A DNA stretch of 64,000 nucleotides from Aureibacter tunicatorum (GTDB lineage: Bacteria > Bacteroidota > Bacteroidia > Cytophagales > Cyclobacteriaceae): NCBI RefSeq assembly GCF_036492635.1, contig NZ_AP025305.1, positions 682,001 through 746,000 on the forward strand, in the 5' to 3' direction. The position numbers and the translations under genes were made by a program. The notes under the pieces are model-generated. The model saw only the letters and a list, made by a program, of their open reading frames with translations, had not been told where the DNA came from and did not search any database. Shown here one piece after another: positions 9,599-17,266 of the stretch; position 1 is the stretch's first letter, and every line of letters starts with the position of its first letter.

Positions 9599-9682
9599 TT
9601 CTTTTATGAGTGAAGAAACTTTTGCAAATTGTGCTAAAATGTGAAGGCAAGAGTTATCATTGCTTGCGTTAACTTAAAGAGT

Positions 9683-10219
9683 ATGAAAAAACTTCTAATT
9701 ATTTTCTTTTGTCTATTCGGGGTGTCAGTCGTGTCGAATGCTCAAAAGTTTGGATATGTGGATACTGAATATGTGTTAAGCAAAATGCCTGAGTATGCTA
9801 AAGCGCAAGAAGAGGTGAATACGCTTTCCGCTACTTGGCAATCTGAAATACAGCAAATGTATAAAGAAATAGAAGGGATGTATGATGCTCTGCAAGCTGA
9901 AGAAGTTCTGTTGACTGCTGAAATGAAAAAAGAGCGTCAAGAGGGCATCAAGGAGAAAGAGCAAGAGGTGAAAGAGTACCATAAGAAAGTATTTGGCTTT
10001 GAAGGATTATTCTTCTTAAAGAAAAAAGAGCTGATAAAGCCTGTTCAAGATTTGGTATTTGAGGCTGTGGAGAAAGTTTCGAAAAAAAATAAAATTCAAA
10101 TAATGTTTGACAAGTCGGGAGATCTGGTGATGATCTATACGAATCCAGTTCACGATTATACAGATTATGTATTGGAAGAGCTTGGCTTGGGAGACAAAAA
10201 TGATACAGTGCAACAATAA
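9683..10219 (+). CDS. Periplasmic chaperone, OmpH/Skp family (first copy)
   Basis: A 178-residue secreted protein with a signal peptide (KKLLIIFFCLFGVSVVSNAQ) followed by KFGYVDTEYVLSKMPEY and a long charged coiled coil, as in Skp/OmpH chaperones that hold unfolded outer-membrane proteins for BamA. I start it at ATG 9683 because the 14 codons upstream (from GTG 9641) lengthen the region before the signal peptide without reason. A second family member follows 21 bases downstream. The pair after bamA is a recurring arrangement in Bacteroidota. Confidence 0.92.
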   Translation: MKKLLIIFFCLFGVSVVSNAQKFGYVDTEYVLSKMPEYAKAQEEVNTLSATWQSEIQQMYKEIEGMYDALQAEEVLLTAEMKKERQEGIKEKEQEVKEYHKKVFGFEGLFFLKKKELIKPVQDLVFEAVEKVSKKNKIQIMFDKSGDLVMIYTNPVHDYTDYVLEELGLGDKNDTVQQ

Positions 10220-10240
10220 AAGTTAAGTAATATTTTTAAG

Positions 10241-10774
10241 ATGATGAAAAAAACGATTCTAGTGTTAGCGTTAGCTATGGTATCTGCATTTGCAGGTTTC
10301 GCGCAAGGCGTGGTGAAGATTGGTTACACAGATGTGAATTATGTGTTGTCATTGATGCCAGAGGCAAAGCAAATTGATCAACAGTTGAAAGAGCATGAAA
10401 AGCAATTGGCTAATCAGGTTCAAGCTAAGATGCAGGAATTTCAAGCTAAAGTTGCTCAATTCCAACAAGAGGCTCCTAACATGATTCCTGAAGTTAGAGC
10501 TGATAAGGAAAAAGAATTGCAAGGACTTCAGGTTTCTATTCAAGAGTTTCAGCAAAATGCTCAAGTTTCTTTGCAAAAGAAACAATTGGAGTTATTGCAA
10601 CCTGTTTATGACAAAATTCAAAATGCGATCAACACTGTAGCCAAGGATAATGGATACACTTATGTGTTTAGCTCTAATGTAGAAGGTTTGCCAGTATTGC
10701 TTTACGCTGAAGATAAAGACAATATCTCTGATTTGGTATTGAAAAACCTTGGAGTAACTCCTCCAACTGAATAA
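10241..10774 (+). CDS. Periplasmic chaperone, OmpH/Skp family (second copy)
   Basis: A 177-residue paralogue of the preceding gene: signal peptide KTILVLALAMVSAFAGFAQG, then VVKIGYTDVNYVLSLMPEAK and a Gln/Lys/Glu-rich coiled coil (residues about 45-130), ending in the small core fold. The order signal, YTDVNYVL strand and coiled arm is the family pattern. Two start codons in tandem (10241 or 10244) cannot be separated. It is the last gene of the envelope block; a strong terminator hairpin follows at 10802. Confidence 0.93.
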   Translation: MMKKTILVLALAMVSAFAGFAQGVVKIGYTDVNYVLSLMPEAKQIDQQLKEHEKQLANQVQAKMQEFQAKVAQFQQEAPNMIPEVRADKEKELQGLQVSIQEFQQNAQVSLQKKQLELLQPVYDKIQNAINTVAKDNGYTYVFSSNVEGLPVLLYAEDKDNISDLVLKNLGVTPPTE

Positions 10775-10801
10775 TTGATTTATCGAAAATTTAAATAAAT
10801 G

Positions 10802-10828
10802 AAATCCTCACAATGTGAGGATTTTTTT
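10802..10828 (+). terminator. Rho-independent terminator after the bamA/ompH block
   Basis: A perfect 10-bp stem (aaatcctcac at 10802-10811 with gtgaggattt at 10815-10824) with a 3-base loop, running into seven T residues. It ends the transcript of the envelope genes. The open frame of the next gene extends back across this hairpin to 10799, which shows that the longer start there is wrong. Confidence 0.9.
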
Positions 10829-10834
10829 GTTATT

Positions 10835-11731
10835 ATGATTTTTCCACCTTTTTTGAATGACGGAGATAAAATTGCTATAGTATCTCCTTCTGGTCGAGTA
10901 GATATAGATATTATCAATCAAGCGGCCGAATTTTATAAAAATAAGGGACTAGTCCCTGTTATTGGAAAGTTTGCAACTTCCGAGTTTGGCTATTTTGCTG
11001 GTGATGATTCTCAAAGGCTTGAAGATTTGCAATGGGCGTTGGATTCGGATGAGATAAAAGCTGTCATTTTAGCTAGAGGCGGCTATGGCATGACTCGTAT
11101 TTTGGATCATGTCGATTTTAGGAAGTTAAAAACTAGCCCAAAGTGGATTTGTGGATTTAGCGATCATACAGCTTTATTGAACAAGCTTGTGAATTTAGAC
11201 ATAGCATGTGTGCACACCACAGTTCCTACCTTGTATCATAAGGATTTCTGTTCGGCGAATTCAATTTTTCAGATACTTAAAAGAGGAACAGGAAATATTT
11301 ATGCAAATGCATGCTTTTATAACAGAATAGGGATATCTCAAGGAAAATTAGTTGGTGGGAACCTGACATTGCTTGCGAATAATATTGGTACTTCATCTGA
11401 TTTTGAGCCAAAGGGGGCTATTTTGTTGATTGAAGAGCTAAATGAACATTTATATCATATTGATAGGATGTTTGTTCAGTTAAAAAGAGCTGGAAAATTT
11501 AATCAATTGAAAGGGATGATTATCGGCCATATGACAAATATGATGGATGGTAAAGTTCCTTTTGGGTATTCTGTTGAAGAGATCGTCAGAGAGCATACAA
11601 AAGAGTATGGCTTCCCTATAGGCTTTAATTTTCCAATCGGCCATCAAGAGCCTAATATTGCAGTAGTGATGGGACAAGAGTATGTTTTGGAAGTGAATGA
11701 TGAAATGTCGAAACTTGGAGCTATAAAATAA
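10835..11731 (+). CDS. LD-carboxypeptidase (peptidase family S66)
   Basis: A 298-residue enzyme of the LdcA/MccF family, which cleaves the terminal D-alanine of peptidoglycan tetrapeptides in murein recycling. Visible: GDKIAIVSPSG near the N-terminus, ARGGYG, the nucleophile in CGFSDHTALL, the glutamate in LLIEELNEHLYHIDRM and the histidine in PIGHQEPN, giving the Ser-Glu-His triad. No signal peptide, so it is cytoplasmic. I start at ATG 10835, just beyond the terminator hairpin, giving MIFPPFLNDGDK. Its 3' end overlaps the convergent chromate-transporter gene by 11 bases. Confidence 0.93.
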   Translation: MIFPPFLNDGDKIAIVSPSGRVDIDIINQAAEFYKNKGLVPVIGKFATSEFGYFAGDDSQRLEDLQWALDSDEIKAVILARGGYGMTRILDHVDFRKLKTSPKWICGFSDHTALLNKLVNLDIACVHTTVPTLYHKDFCSANSIFQILKRGTGNIYANACFYNRIGISQGKLVGGNLTLLANNIGTSSDFEPKGAILLIEELNEHLYHIDRMFVQLKRAGKFNQLKGMIIGHMTNMMDGKVPFGYSVEEIVREHTKEYGFPIGFNFPIGHQEPNIAVVMGQEYVLEVNDEMSKLGAIK

Positions 11732-12899
11732 ATCCGAAAGCCAAGCCCGCAATGATGAATACAGGAGCTGGGATTTTTGTGAAATTAAGCAACAAGAAAG
11801 TAGAAATAAGAACAAAAATATTCAATGGCGATTTATCAAGGGTTTCCAGCATGATGAACCCTGCAGAGCATATGATCCCTGAAGCAGCCGCGTTTATACC
11901 TGTCAAGGAGCACTTTATGCGTCGATATTTCTTAAGGGCATCCCAAAATCTAATAACAAAAAAGATAAGGAATGTGCCTGGCAAAAACACTCCAGCTGAT
12001 GCTATTAAACCTCCAATAACCTGGTTCAATACGCCATGTTCTCTAAGAGATAAAGTTCCTATAAATGCGCTAAATGAAAATACGGGGCCTGGAAGAGCCT
12101 GCATAACTGAAAATCCTGAAAGAAATTCTTCGGGACTTAGATATGATTTCATTTTTACAAATTCAGTATATAGTAGCGGTATTAGTGCTTGGCCACCGCC
12201 AAAAATTAAACTGCCATTTCTATAGAAATTTTCAAAAATTAAGACTGTTCTGCTTTTCGTTGCATAACCTAAAAGCGCGGCGAAAATGAGCACGCTGATC
12301 CATAATGCAAAGTTTCCCCACTGTATATTAAAAACTATTTTTTCTTCTACTTCGTGTTTTTTATAGTCAAAGGAAGTGATAAAACCTGCGATTAGCAAGA
12401 TAGCTGGATATACGTATGGGGAATGGTAAAAGTATGAGAGGATCATACTTAGTAACATTATAATGAGGCTTTTTCGTGTTTTGACTACCTTTCTGGATAT
12501 CTTAAGGCCTGCGAAAGCAATAAAGCTTATAGCCATTGGCAAGATAAATTTGGTGAACCCAAGACTGATTCCAGATTGATGGAGGTAGTCAAATATCAAG
12601 GCAATAGTTATCATGATACTGACTGCAGGCAGGCACCAGATAAGTAATGTCAAGTATGCCAATTTTGGACCTCCGATCTTGAAACCTATAGCTGTAATAG
12701 TTTGTGTTGATGTTGGGCCAGGCAATATTTGACAAAGAGCGTTGAGCTCAATTAATTCTTCTTCTTTCAAGTAGTTTCTTTGATGAACAAGAATCTCAAA
12801 AAACATAGCCATGTGAGCTTGAGGACCTCCAAAAGCAGTTACGGCTAATGTGAGAACATCTCTTAGGTAGATGAGGTATCTAACTTTCTTATGTTTCAT
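11721..12899 (-). CDS. chrA: Chromate transporter (two-domain ChrA type)
   Basis: A 392-residue inner-membrane protein made of two homologous CHR halves with about ten membrane segments. The first half shows AFGGPQAHMAMF and LPGPTSTQT; the second repeats it as FGGGQALIPLLYTEFV and LPGPVFSFSAFIG. ChrA exports chromate by proton antiport, but many chromosomal homologues have unknown anion substrates, so chromate is a family label here. It overlaps the LD-carboxypeptidase gene tail to tail, and no chrB-like regulator is nearby. Confidence 0.93.
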   Translation of the reverse strand: MKHKKVRYLIYLRDVLTLAVTAFGGPQAHMAMFFEILVHQRNYLKEEELIELNALCQILPGPTSTQTITAIGFKIGGPKLAYLTLLIWCLPAVSIMITIALIFDYLHQSGISLGFTKFILPMAISFIAFAGLKISRKVVKTRKSLIIMLLSMILSYFYHSPYVYPAILLIAGFITSFDYKKHEVEEKIVFNIQWGNFALWISVLIFAALLGYATKSRTVLIFENFYRNGSLIFGGGQALIPLLYTEFVKMKSYLSPEEFLSGFSVMQALPGPVFSFSAFIGTLSLREHGVLNQVIGGLIASAGVFLPGTFLIFFVIRFWDALKKYRRIKCSLTGINAAASGIICSAGFIMLETLDKSPLNIFVLISTFLLLNFTKIPAPVFIIAGLAFGFIL

Positions 12900-13052
12900 T
12901 TCTAAATTTCCCCTCGGGCAATTTAGTTATTTTTAATCTAAAATTAAAAAAAGCATTATCTAGGCTTGATGAGTGTTAGCTATTCAGGAACGAAAATTGC
13001 CAATGTTCAGTACATGGATGTTTAGACTTCTGAAATTAAAACTTTAATATTT

Positions 13053-13850
13053 ATGATAGCTAATAATAGAAGGTCATTTTTAGGCAAAGGACTAACCTCT
13101 GCTTTCGTTTTGACTTCGGGCTTGGGAATATTATCCTCATGCAACAATGATAAAAAGGAGACCGGAATAGATCGTTCTTTGAAAATAGGAGAAAAGCAAC
13201 ATCAAAAGCTGAAGGTTTCATTCTCTGATAAAATTCAAAAAACTCCATTGTTTCAGTTGCCTTTGCCTTATGGGTTTGATGCCTTGGAACCTTATATTGA
13301 TAAAGAAACAATGTATCTTCATTATACTAAACACCATGCAGGTTATGTAAAGAAAATGAATGCTGCATTGGAAGAAATGGGATTGAAAGTTGATAATGTG
13401 GAGCAAATACTGAGCTCGGCTTCCAAGTATCCAGCAAAACTGACCAATAATGCTGGAGGGCAATATAATCATACGCTATTTTGGACATTCATGAAGCCCA
13501 ATGGAGGTGGAGCACCATCAGGTAACCTTTCTTCTGCAATAGATCAAGAATTTGGCTCATTTGAAAATTTCAAAAAAACGTTTCAAGATACTGCCATGTC
13601 TGTTTTTGGCTCAGGTTGGGCTTGGTTGATTTGCGATAATGATAAAAAATTAAGAATTGTCAAGACAGCAAATCAAAATACAACAATCGCTGATAATGCA
13701 AAGGTTCAGGGGCTGCCATTATTGGGCTTGGATGTCTGGGAACATGCTTATTATTTAAAATATAAGAATTTGAGAAAAGAATATGTTGAAAATTGGTTTA
13801 ATATTATCAATTGGAATACTTCCGAAAAGAGGTTTGATTCTATAATTTAA
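13053..13850 (+). CDS. Superoxide dismutase (Mn/Fe type), exported, probable lipoprotein
   Basis: The core (residues about 65-255) is a complete Mn/Fe superoxide dismutase. The four metal ligands can be read as His90 (MYLHYTKHH), His140 (NHTLFW), and Asp227 and His231 (LDVWEHAYY). Gln208 in TANQNT is of the Mn-type arrangement, while GGQYNH has Gln137 where Mn enzymes usually have His, so the metal is left open. Unusually, a 64-residue extension begins NNRRSFLGKG (twin-arginine-like) and ends LGILSSC (lipobox, Cys30), implying export and lipid anchoring. It is monocistronic. Confidence 0.93.
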   Translation: MIANNRRSFLGKGLTSAFVLTSGLGILSSCNNDKKETGIDRSLKIGEKQHQKLKVSFSDKIQKTPLFQLPLPYGFDALEPYIDKETMYLHYTKHHAGYVKKMNAALEEMGLKVDNVEQILSSASKYPAKLTNNAGGQYNHTLFWTFMKPNGGGAPSGNLSSAIDQEFGSFENFKKTFQDTAMSVFGSGWAWLICDNDKKLRIVKTANQNTTIADNAKVQGLPLLGLDVWEHAYYLKYKNLRKEYVENWFNIINWNTSEKRFDSII

Positions 13851-13978
13851 ATTATTATATTTTCTGCGTGTCTGTAATATTTTGACTTAATTATATTTTG
13901 ATGTATAATTTTGGATACAATTTTATGAAAATGCTAATTAATTGAATTTTTCAGCTATATTTGTTTTAATGTTTTTTT

Positions 13979-14245
13979 ATGAAAAAAATGCAAGATTTAT
14001 TTATGGATATAAAAATGTTAGCCGAAGGGCATTTCGTCATTGACGGAGTGGAATATAAGTCTGTAAAAGCATTTAGAGACTATAGTGAAGAGATTGATCG
14101 AAAATTGAATCAAGAACTGGCAAGAAGAGCTTGGCAGTATTGTATAGAAAATGAGATTTATATTCATAAAGATCAGGATATTGAACAGGTTAGCATGTGT
14201 CATGCATATCCAATAGATGTATTGGAAGAAAGCTTGTTTATGTAA
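13979..14245 (+). CDS. Small hypothetical protein
   Basis: An 88-residue, acidic, soluble protein that I do not recognise. It contains FVIDGVEYKSVKAFRDYSEE and a helical stretch EIDRKLNQELARRAWQYCIE, with two cysteines and no signal peptide or membrane segment. It stands alone between sod and idi, with an AT-rich upstream region and a good terminator downstream at 14273, which supports it as a real transcription unit. No function can be assigned. Confidence 0.65.
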   Translation: MKKMQDLFMDIKMLAEGHFVIDGVEYKSVKAFRDYSEEIDRKLNQELARRAWQYCIENEIYIHKDQDIEQVSMCHAYPIDVLEESLFM

Positions 14246-14272
14246 AAAAATGTCATTTTGTAGATCAGATTT

Positions 14273-14302
14273 AATCCCGCTTATATAAGCGGGATTTTTT
14301 AT
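14273..14302 (+). terminator. Rho-independent terminator
   Basis: A 10-bp perfect stem (aatcccgctt 14273-14282, aagcgggatt 14287-14296) with a 4-base loop and a T-rich tail. It ends the small-protein gene at 13979-14245. Confidence 0.9.
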
Positions 14303-14363
14303 TTATGATTTTCTGATTGATATTTGTATTTCATGAAAAGCTATCAAATTAATCTAATTTATA

Positions 14364-14906
14364 ATGGATAATATAAAAAGCTCAGAAGAAAAGGTTGTTT
14401 TAGTAGATGAAAATGATAGGGAAGTTGGAGCATGCGGGAAAATGGAAGCGCATGTAAAAGGTTTGCTTCATAGGGCATTCTCAGTTTTTATATTCAATGA
14501 AAGAGGAGAGTTAATGCTCCAGCAAAGAGCTTTGGATAAATATCATTCAGGAGGTCTTTGGACCAATACATGTTGCAGTCACCCTAGGCTAGGGGAATCT
14601 CTTGACTCGGCTGTGTTAAGAAGATTAGATGAAGAGATGGGTTTTCAAGTGAATACAACTGAAGTGTTTTCATTCATATACAATGAAAAATTAGGCAATG
14701 ATCTAATTGAACACGAATTTGATCATGTGTTTGTCGGCAAGTATGATGGAAACGCAAGGCCAAATCCTTCAGAGGTGAATGCGTATAAATGGGTAAGCAA
14801 GTTTGATCTGGATAAATGGGTGAAAGATAAGCCAGAGGATTTTACTGTATGGTTCAGAATATGCTATCAAAAAGTATTCGACAAATTGAAAGAGATAAAT
14901 TATTAA
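14364..14906 (+). CDS. idi: Isopentenyl-diphosphate delta-isomerase, type I
   Basis: Nudix-fold enzyme that interconverts isopentenyl and dimethylallyl diphosphate, feeding quinone, carotenoid and undecaprenol synthesis. The metal and catalytic residues of the E. coli enzyme can be matched: His30 and His36 (AHVKGLLHRAFS), Cys71 and His73 (TNTCCSHPRLGE), and Glu116 and Glu118 (LIEHEFDHVF). The 180-residue length is normal. The last 4 bases overlap the convergent lipoprotein gene. Confidence 0.97.
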   Translation: MDNIKSSEEKVVLVDENDREVGACGKMEAHVKGLLHRAFSVFIFNERGELMLQQRALDKYHSGGLWTNTCCSHPRLGESLDSAVLRRLDEEMGFQVNTTEVFSFIYNEKLGNDLIEHEFDHVFVGKYDGNARPNPSEVNAYKWVSKFDLDKWVKDKPEDFTVWFRICYQKVFDKLKEINY

Positions 14907-15238
14907 AGTTTAACTTCAACCCATTCATCTTGGGTCAGTAGTTCAGTTTTCATATTCTCATCTGAAATGATTTCTTTTAAGTCGTTTGAGAATGTATATA
15001 ATCGAGTCATTCGAATCTTAGCTTTATTCATGGGATTGCTGAATGTGTATATTGTCTTATAGCGATTACTCTTTATTTTTTCGATTTTTTCTATTTGAAA
15101 GTCTTTTATTACTCCTAGTGAATTAGCTTCCAATCTATCGATAATTTTATTTTCCAAATGTTGTCTATTATTGCATGACATAAAAAGCATGCTGCAGAAA
15201 AGCGAAAAAATATAAATCCTTTTTCTCATAGGGATCAT
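14903..15238 (-). CDS. Small hypothetical lipoprotein
   Basis: A 111-residue protein with a lipoprotein signal: MRKRIYIFSLFCSMLFMSC, lipobox FMSC with Cys22. The mature part is about 90 residues, charged, with no recognised fold (IEKIKSNRYKTIYTFSNPMN). Two starts are possible (15238, or ATG at 15229 giving MRKRIY); the second makes the more usual signal. It converges on idi and overlaps its last 4 bases. Function unknown. Confidence 0.72.
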   Translation of the reverse strand: MIPMRKRIYIFSLFCSMLFMSCNNRQHLENKIIDRLEANSLGVIKDFQIEKIEKIKSNRYKTIYTFSNPMNKAKIRMTRLYTFSNDLKEIISDENMKTELLTQDEWVEVKL

Positions 15239-15347
15239 TTACTGAATTAATATTATTATAATTAAGTAAATAAAAGTGATTTTTTCAAGAATTTAAGCGA
15301 TTAAATATGGTTTATTTTTGAAATATTTTGAATGTTAATGTGTTGAA

Positions 15348-15381
15348 AATAAAAAAGTCTCAATTAATTGCATTGAGACTT
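15348..15381 (-). terminator. Terminator for the mutL-rhomboid operon
   Basis: A 10-bp perfect stem (aagtctcaat 15355-15364, attgagactt 15372-15381) followed, on the minus strand, by a T-rich tail. It lies 26 bases beyond the stop of the rhomboid gene at 15407. Confidence 0.85.
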
Positions 15382-15406
15382 TCCAGATTGTTGTATCTAA
15401 TGTTTT

Positions 15407-16387
15407 TTATTTTTTGCTGGCATTGAAAAGTTTTTGTTTTTCCTCTTTTGTTAAAGCCTCGTAGCCTCTTTCCGATATTTTGTCTAAAATTGCGTCGATT
15501 TCATCCTGATTGACAAAATATGTTGTATTCGTGGATACACTGGAGTATTCAGTTTCTTTCGATCTTGATCTTGTGGCTTTTGATGTTGAGTCGCTCATGG
15601 AATGAGTTACCTTTATGAAAGGTTTTGGCTTGAAAATTCTCTCTCCCAATGACATTATTTTTTCGATGAACAAGCCGATATCTCTGCCTTTGCGTAGTTG
15701 CTTGATATAAATAAATCCCATGATTGCTCCGCCCACATGAGCTAGTTCTCCGCCAGCATTGAACCCCGTAATTCTTATCAATGAGAGTATAAAATAGAAT
15801 AAAGCAATGTACTTAAGCTTTACCGGGCCAAGAAAAAGCAAATGAAATGTATAGTTGGGCATAAGTGTAGCTCCTGCCCATACAATAGCCATCACACCTG
15901 CTGAGGCACCGATAAGGGGCGCTCCAAAAGCTTCAGCGTTTTGATTGTAGAATGAAAAAGTATTGTAGAATATGGTATAAAACAAGCCTCCAGCCAATAC
16001 ACCTAAAATGTATATGTTAATGAATTTCTGATTGCCTAAGTAACTCATGATTAGTTGTCCAAACCAATATAAAAACAACATATTGAACAGGACATGAAAA
16101 AAGTCTAAGTGAACAAATCCATATGTTAAAATTGTCCAAGGTTTGATTAACAATGACGGCAGTTGAGGAGGCATTTGTATGAAAGACATGATAGTCTTAA
16201 ATACAGGCTCAGTGCCGCTAAGTTGAGTAATGACATTGACTATATTAAGTATTATGAACACAGCAAGATTGAAAATGATGAATTTTGCCAGTGCATTATT
16301 GCTTTTTCGAAATGCGTTCCTCAAGTCGTCGGCGATCTCTCTCATAGTAATTTTTTCTCCAAGTTTTGCATGATATCGAATGAACAT
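15407..16387 (-). CDS. Rhomboid-family intramembrane serine protease (first)
   Basis: A 326-residue inner-membrane protein with six or more membrane segments and a charged cytoplasmic tail of about 90 residues. The rhomboid signature is complete: H98-x3-N102 (HVLFN), the nucleophile Ser162 in GASAG and the partner His217 in ELAHVGG. The Ser is followed by Ala rather than the more common Gly. An internal ATG at 16345 (MREIADDL) is an alternative start. It lies 55 bases downstream of a second rhomboid gene; substrates are unknown. Confidence 0.92.
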   Translation of the reverse strand: MFIRYHAKLGEKITMREIADDLRNAFRKSNNALAKFIIFNLAVFIILNIVNVITQLSGTEPVFKTIMSFIQMPPQLPSLLIKPWTILTYGFVHLDFFHVLFNMLFLYWFGQLIMSYLGNQKFINIYILGVLAGGLFYTIFYNTFSFYNQNAEAFGAPLIGASAGVMAIVWAGATLMPNYTFHLLFLGPVKLKYIALFYFILSLIRITGFNAGGELAHVGGAIMGFIYIKQLRKGRDIGLFIEKIMSLGERIFKPKPFIKVTHSMSDSTSKATRSRSKETEYSSVSTNTTYFVNQDEIDAILDKISERGYEALTKEEKQKLFNASKK

Positions 16388-16442
16388 ATAGATTATTTAG
16401 CACAGCGCAACATTGAATTGTTGAATGGCTTCATAAACATAA

Positions 16443-17240
16443 TCAATAAAAATGGCCATTTTGTTTTTTCCAATATCTCAAAATTAAGTAACCAGCCAAC
16501 ATACCGCTAAGGTGGGCGAAGTGAGCGACAATATCGTCAGGATTGGCTTTGATGCCTGCGTAAAGCTCATAGGCACCATATAAACCAACAAGATATTTGG
16601 CTTTGATTGGTATGGGAGGGATTAATAAATATATCATCCTGTCTGGAAATAAAACCGCGAAAGCTAGCAAGATCGCAAAAACAACAGCAGAAGCTCCATA
16701 GGTGATCGTATTGATTTTGGAAGTTACAATTTCATTGACATTCTCTTTGCTGGAGTTGATTAATTCCTGGCTATTAGGATTAGCTTCGAATTCAGCCATG
16801 AATCGACTGTAGTTTTCCACATGCAGCCTGCGCGCGTATTTAGCCATGAACTCGTCGAAATTCTCCGGCGTTGGCTGTTCGTAGTACGTTTGCGCCGCAT
16901 TTTGAACAGGAGCAATTTGCAAGTAGCTGACTCCTGAATATATCACGCCTGCGGCCATGCCCGTTGCGAGGTAGTAGAAAAGGAATCTCTTGGCCCCCCA
17001 AGTCATTTCCAAGATGGGGCCGAAGAAGAATAAGGCCAACATATTTCCAAAGAAGTGACCAAAGCTGACTTGCAAGAACATGTAAGTCAGGAGTTGATAA
17101 GCTTGAAAGTCTGGAGAAAAGATATATCTTAACCCAAATAAGTTTACCAGCAGATTTTCCCAATGGAAAAAAGTCGCGCTAAGGAAAATCAGCAAATTTA
17201 TAATTAGTAAATTTCTGACAGTAGGCGTTATAGTGAACAT
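16443..17240 (-). CDS. Rhomboid-family intramembrane serine protease (second)
   Basis: A 265-residue membrane protein with the rhomboid residues H62-x3-N66 (HFFGN), Ser184 in YGASAVVF and His243 in FAHLSG. Between the third and fourth membrane segments it carries about 70 hydrophilic residues (about 107-178, beginning QIAPVQNAAQ) that a basic rhomboid does not need; this probably forms a loop outside the membrane. It is 26 bases downstream of mutL and precedes another rhomboid gene, so the three are probably one operon. Confidence 0.9.
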   Translation of the reverse strand: MFTITPTVRNLLIINLLIFLSATFFHWENLLVNLFGLRYIFSPDFQAYQLLTYMFLQVSFGHFFGNMLALFFFGPILEMTWGAKRFLFYYLATGMAAGVIYSGVSYLQIAPVQNAAQTYYEQPTPENFDEFMAKYARRLHVENYSRFMAEFEANPNSQELINSSKENVNEIVTSKINTITYGASAVVFAILLAFAVLFPDRMIYLLIPPIPIKAKYLVGLYGAYELYAGIKANPDDIVAHFAHLSGMLAGYLILRYWKKQNGHFY

Positions 17241-17266
17241 AATTTAAGAGCGTGTCAATCGCTATT

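Noticed and set aside
11721-12899. Metal-resistance island around the chromate transporter
   Set aside because: No other metal-resistance or mobility gene is adjacent, and base composition is like its neighbours.
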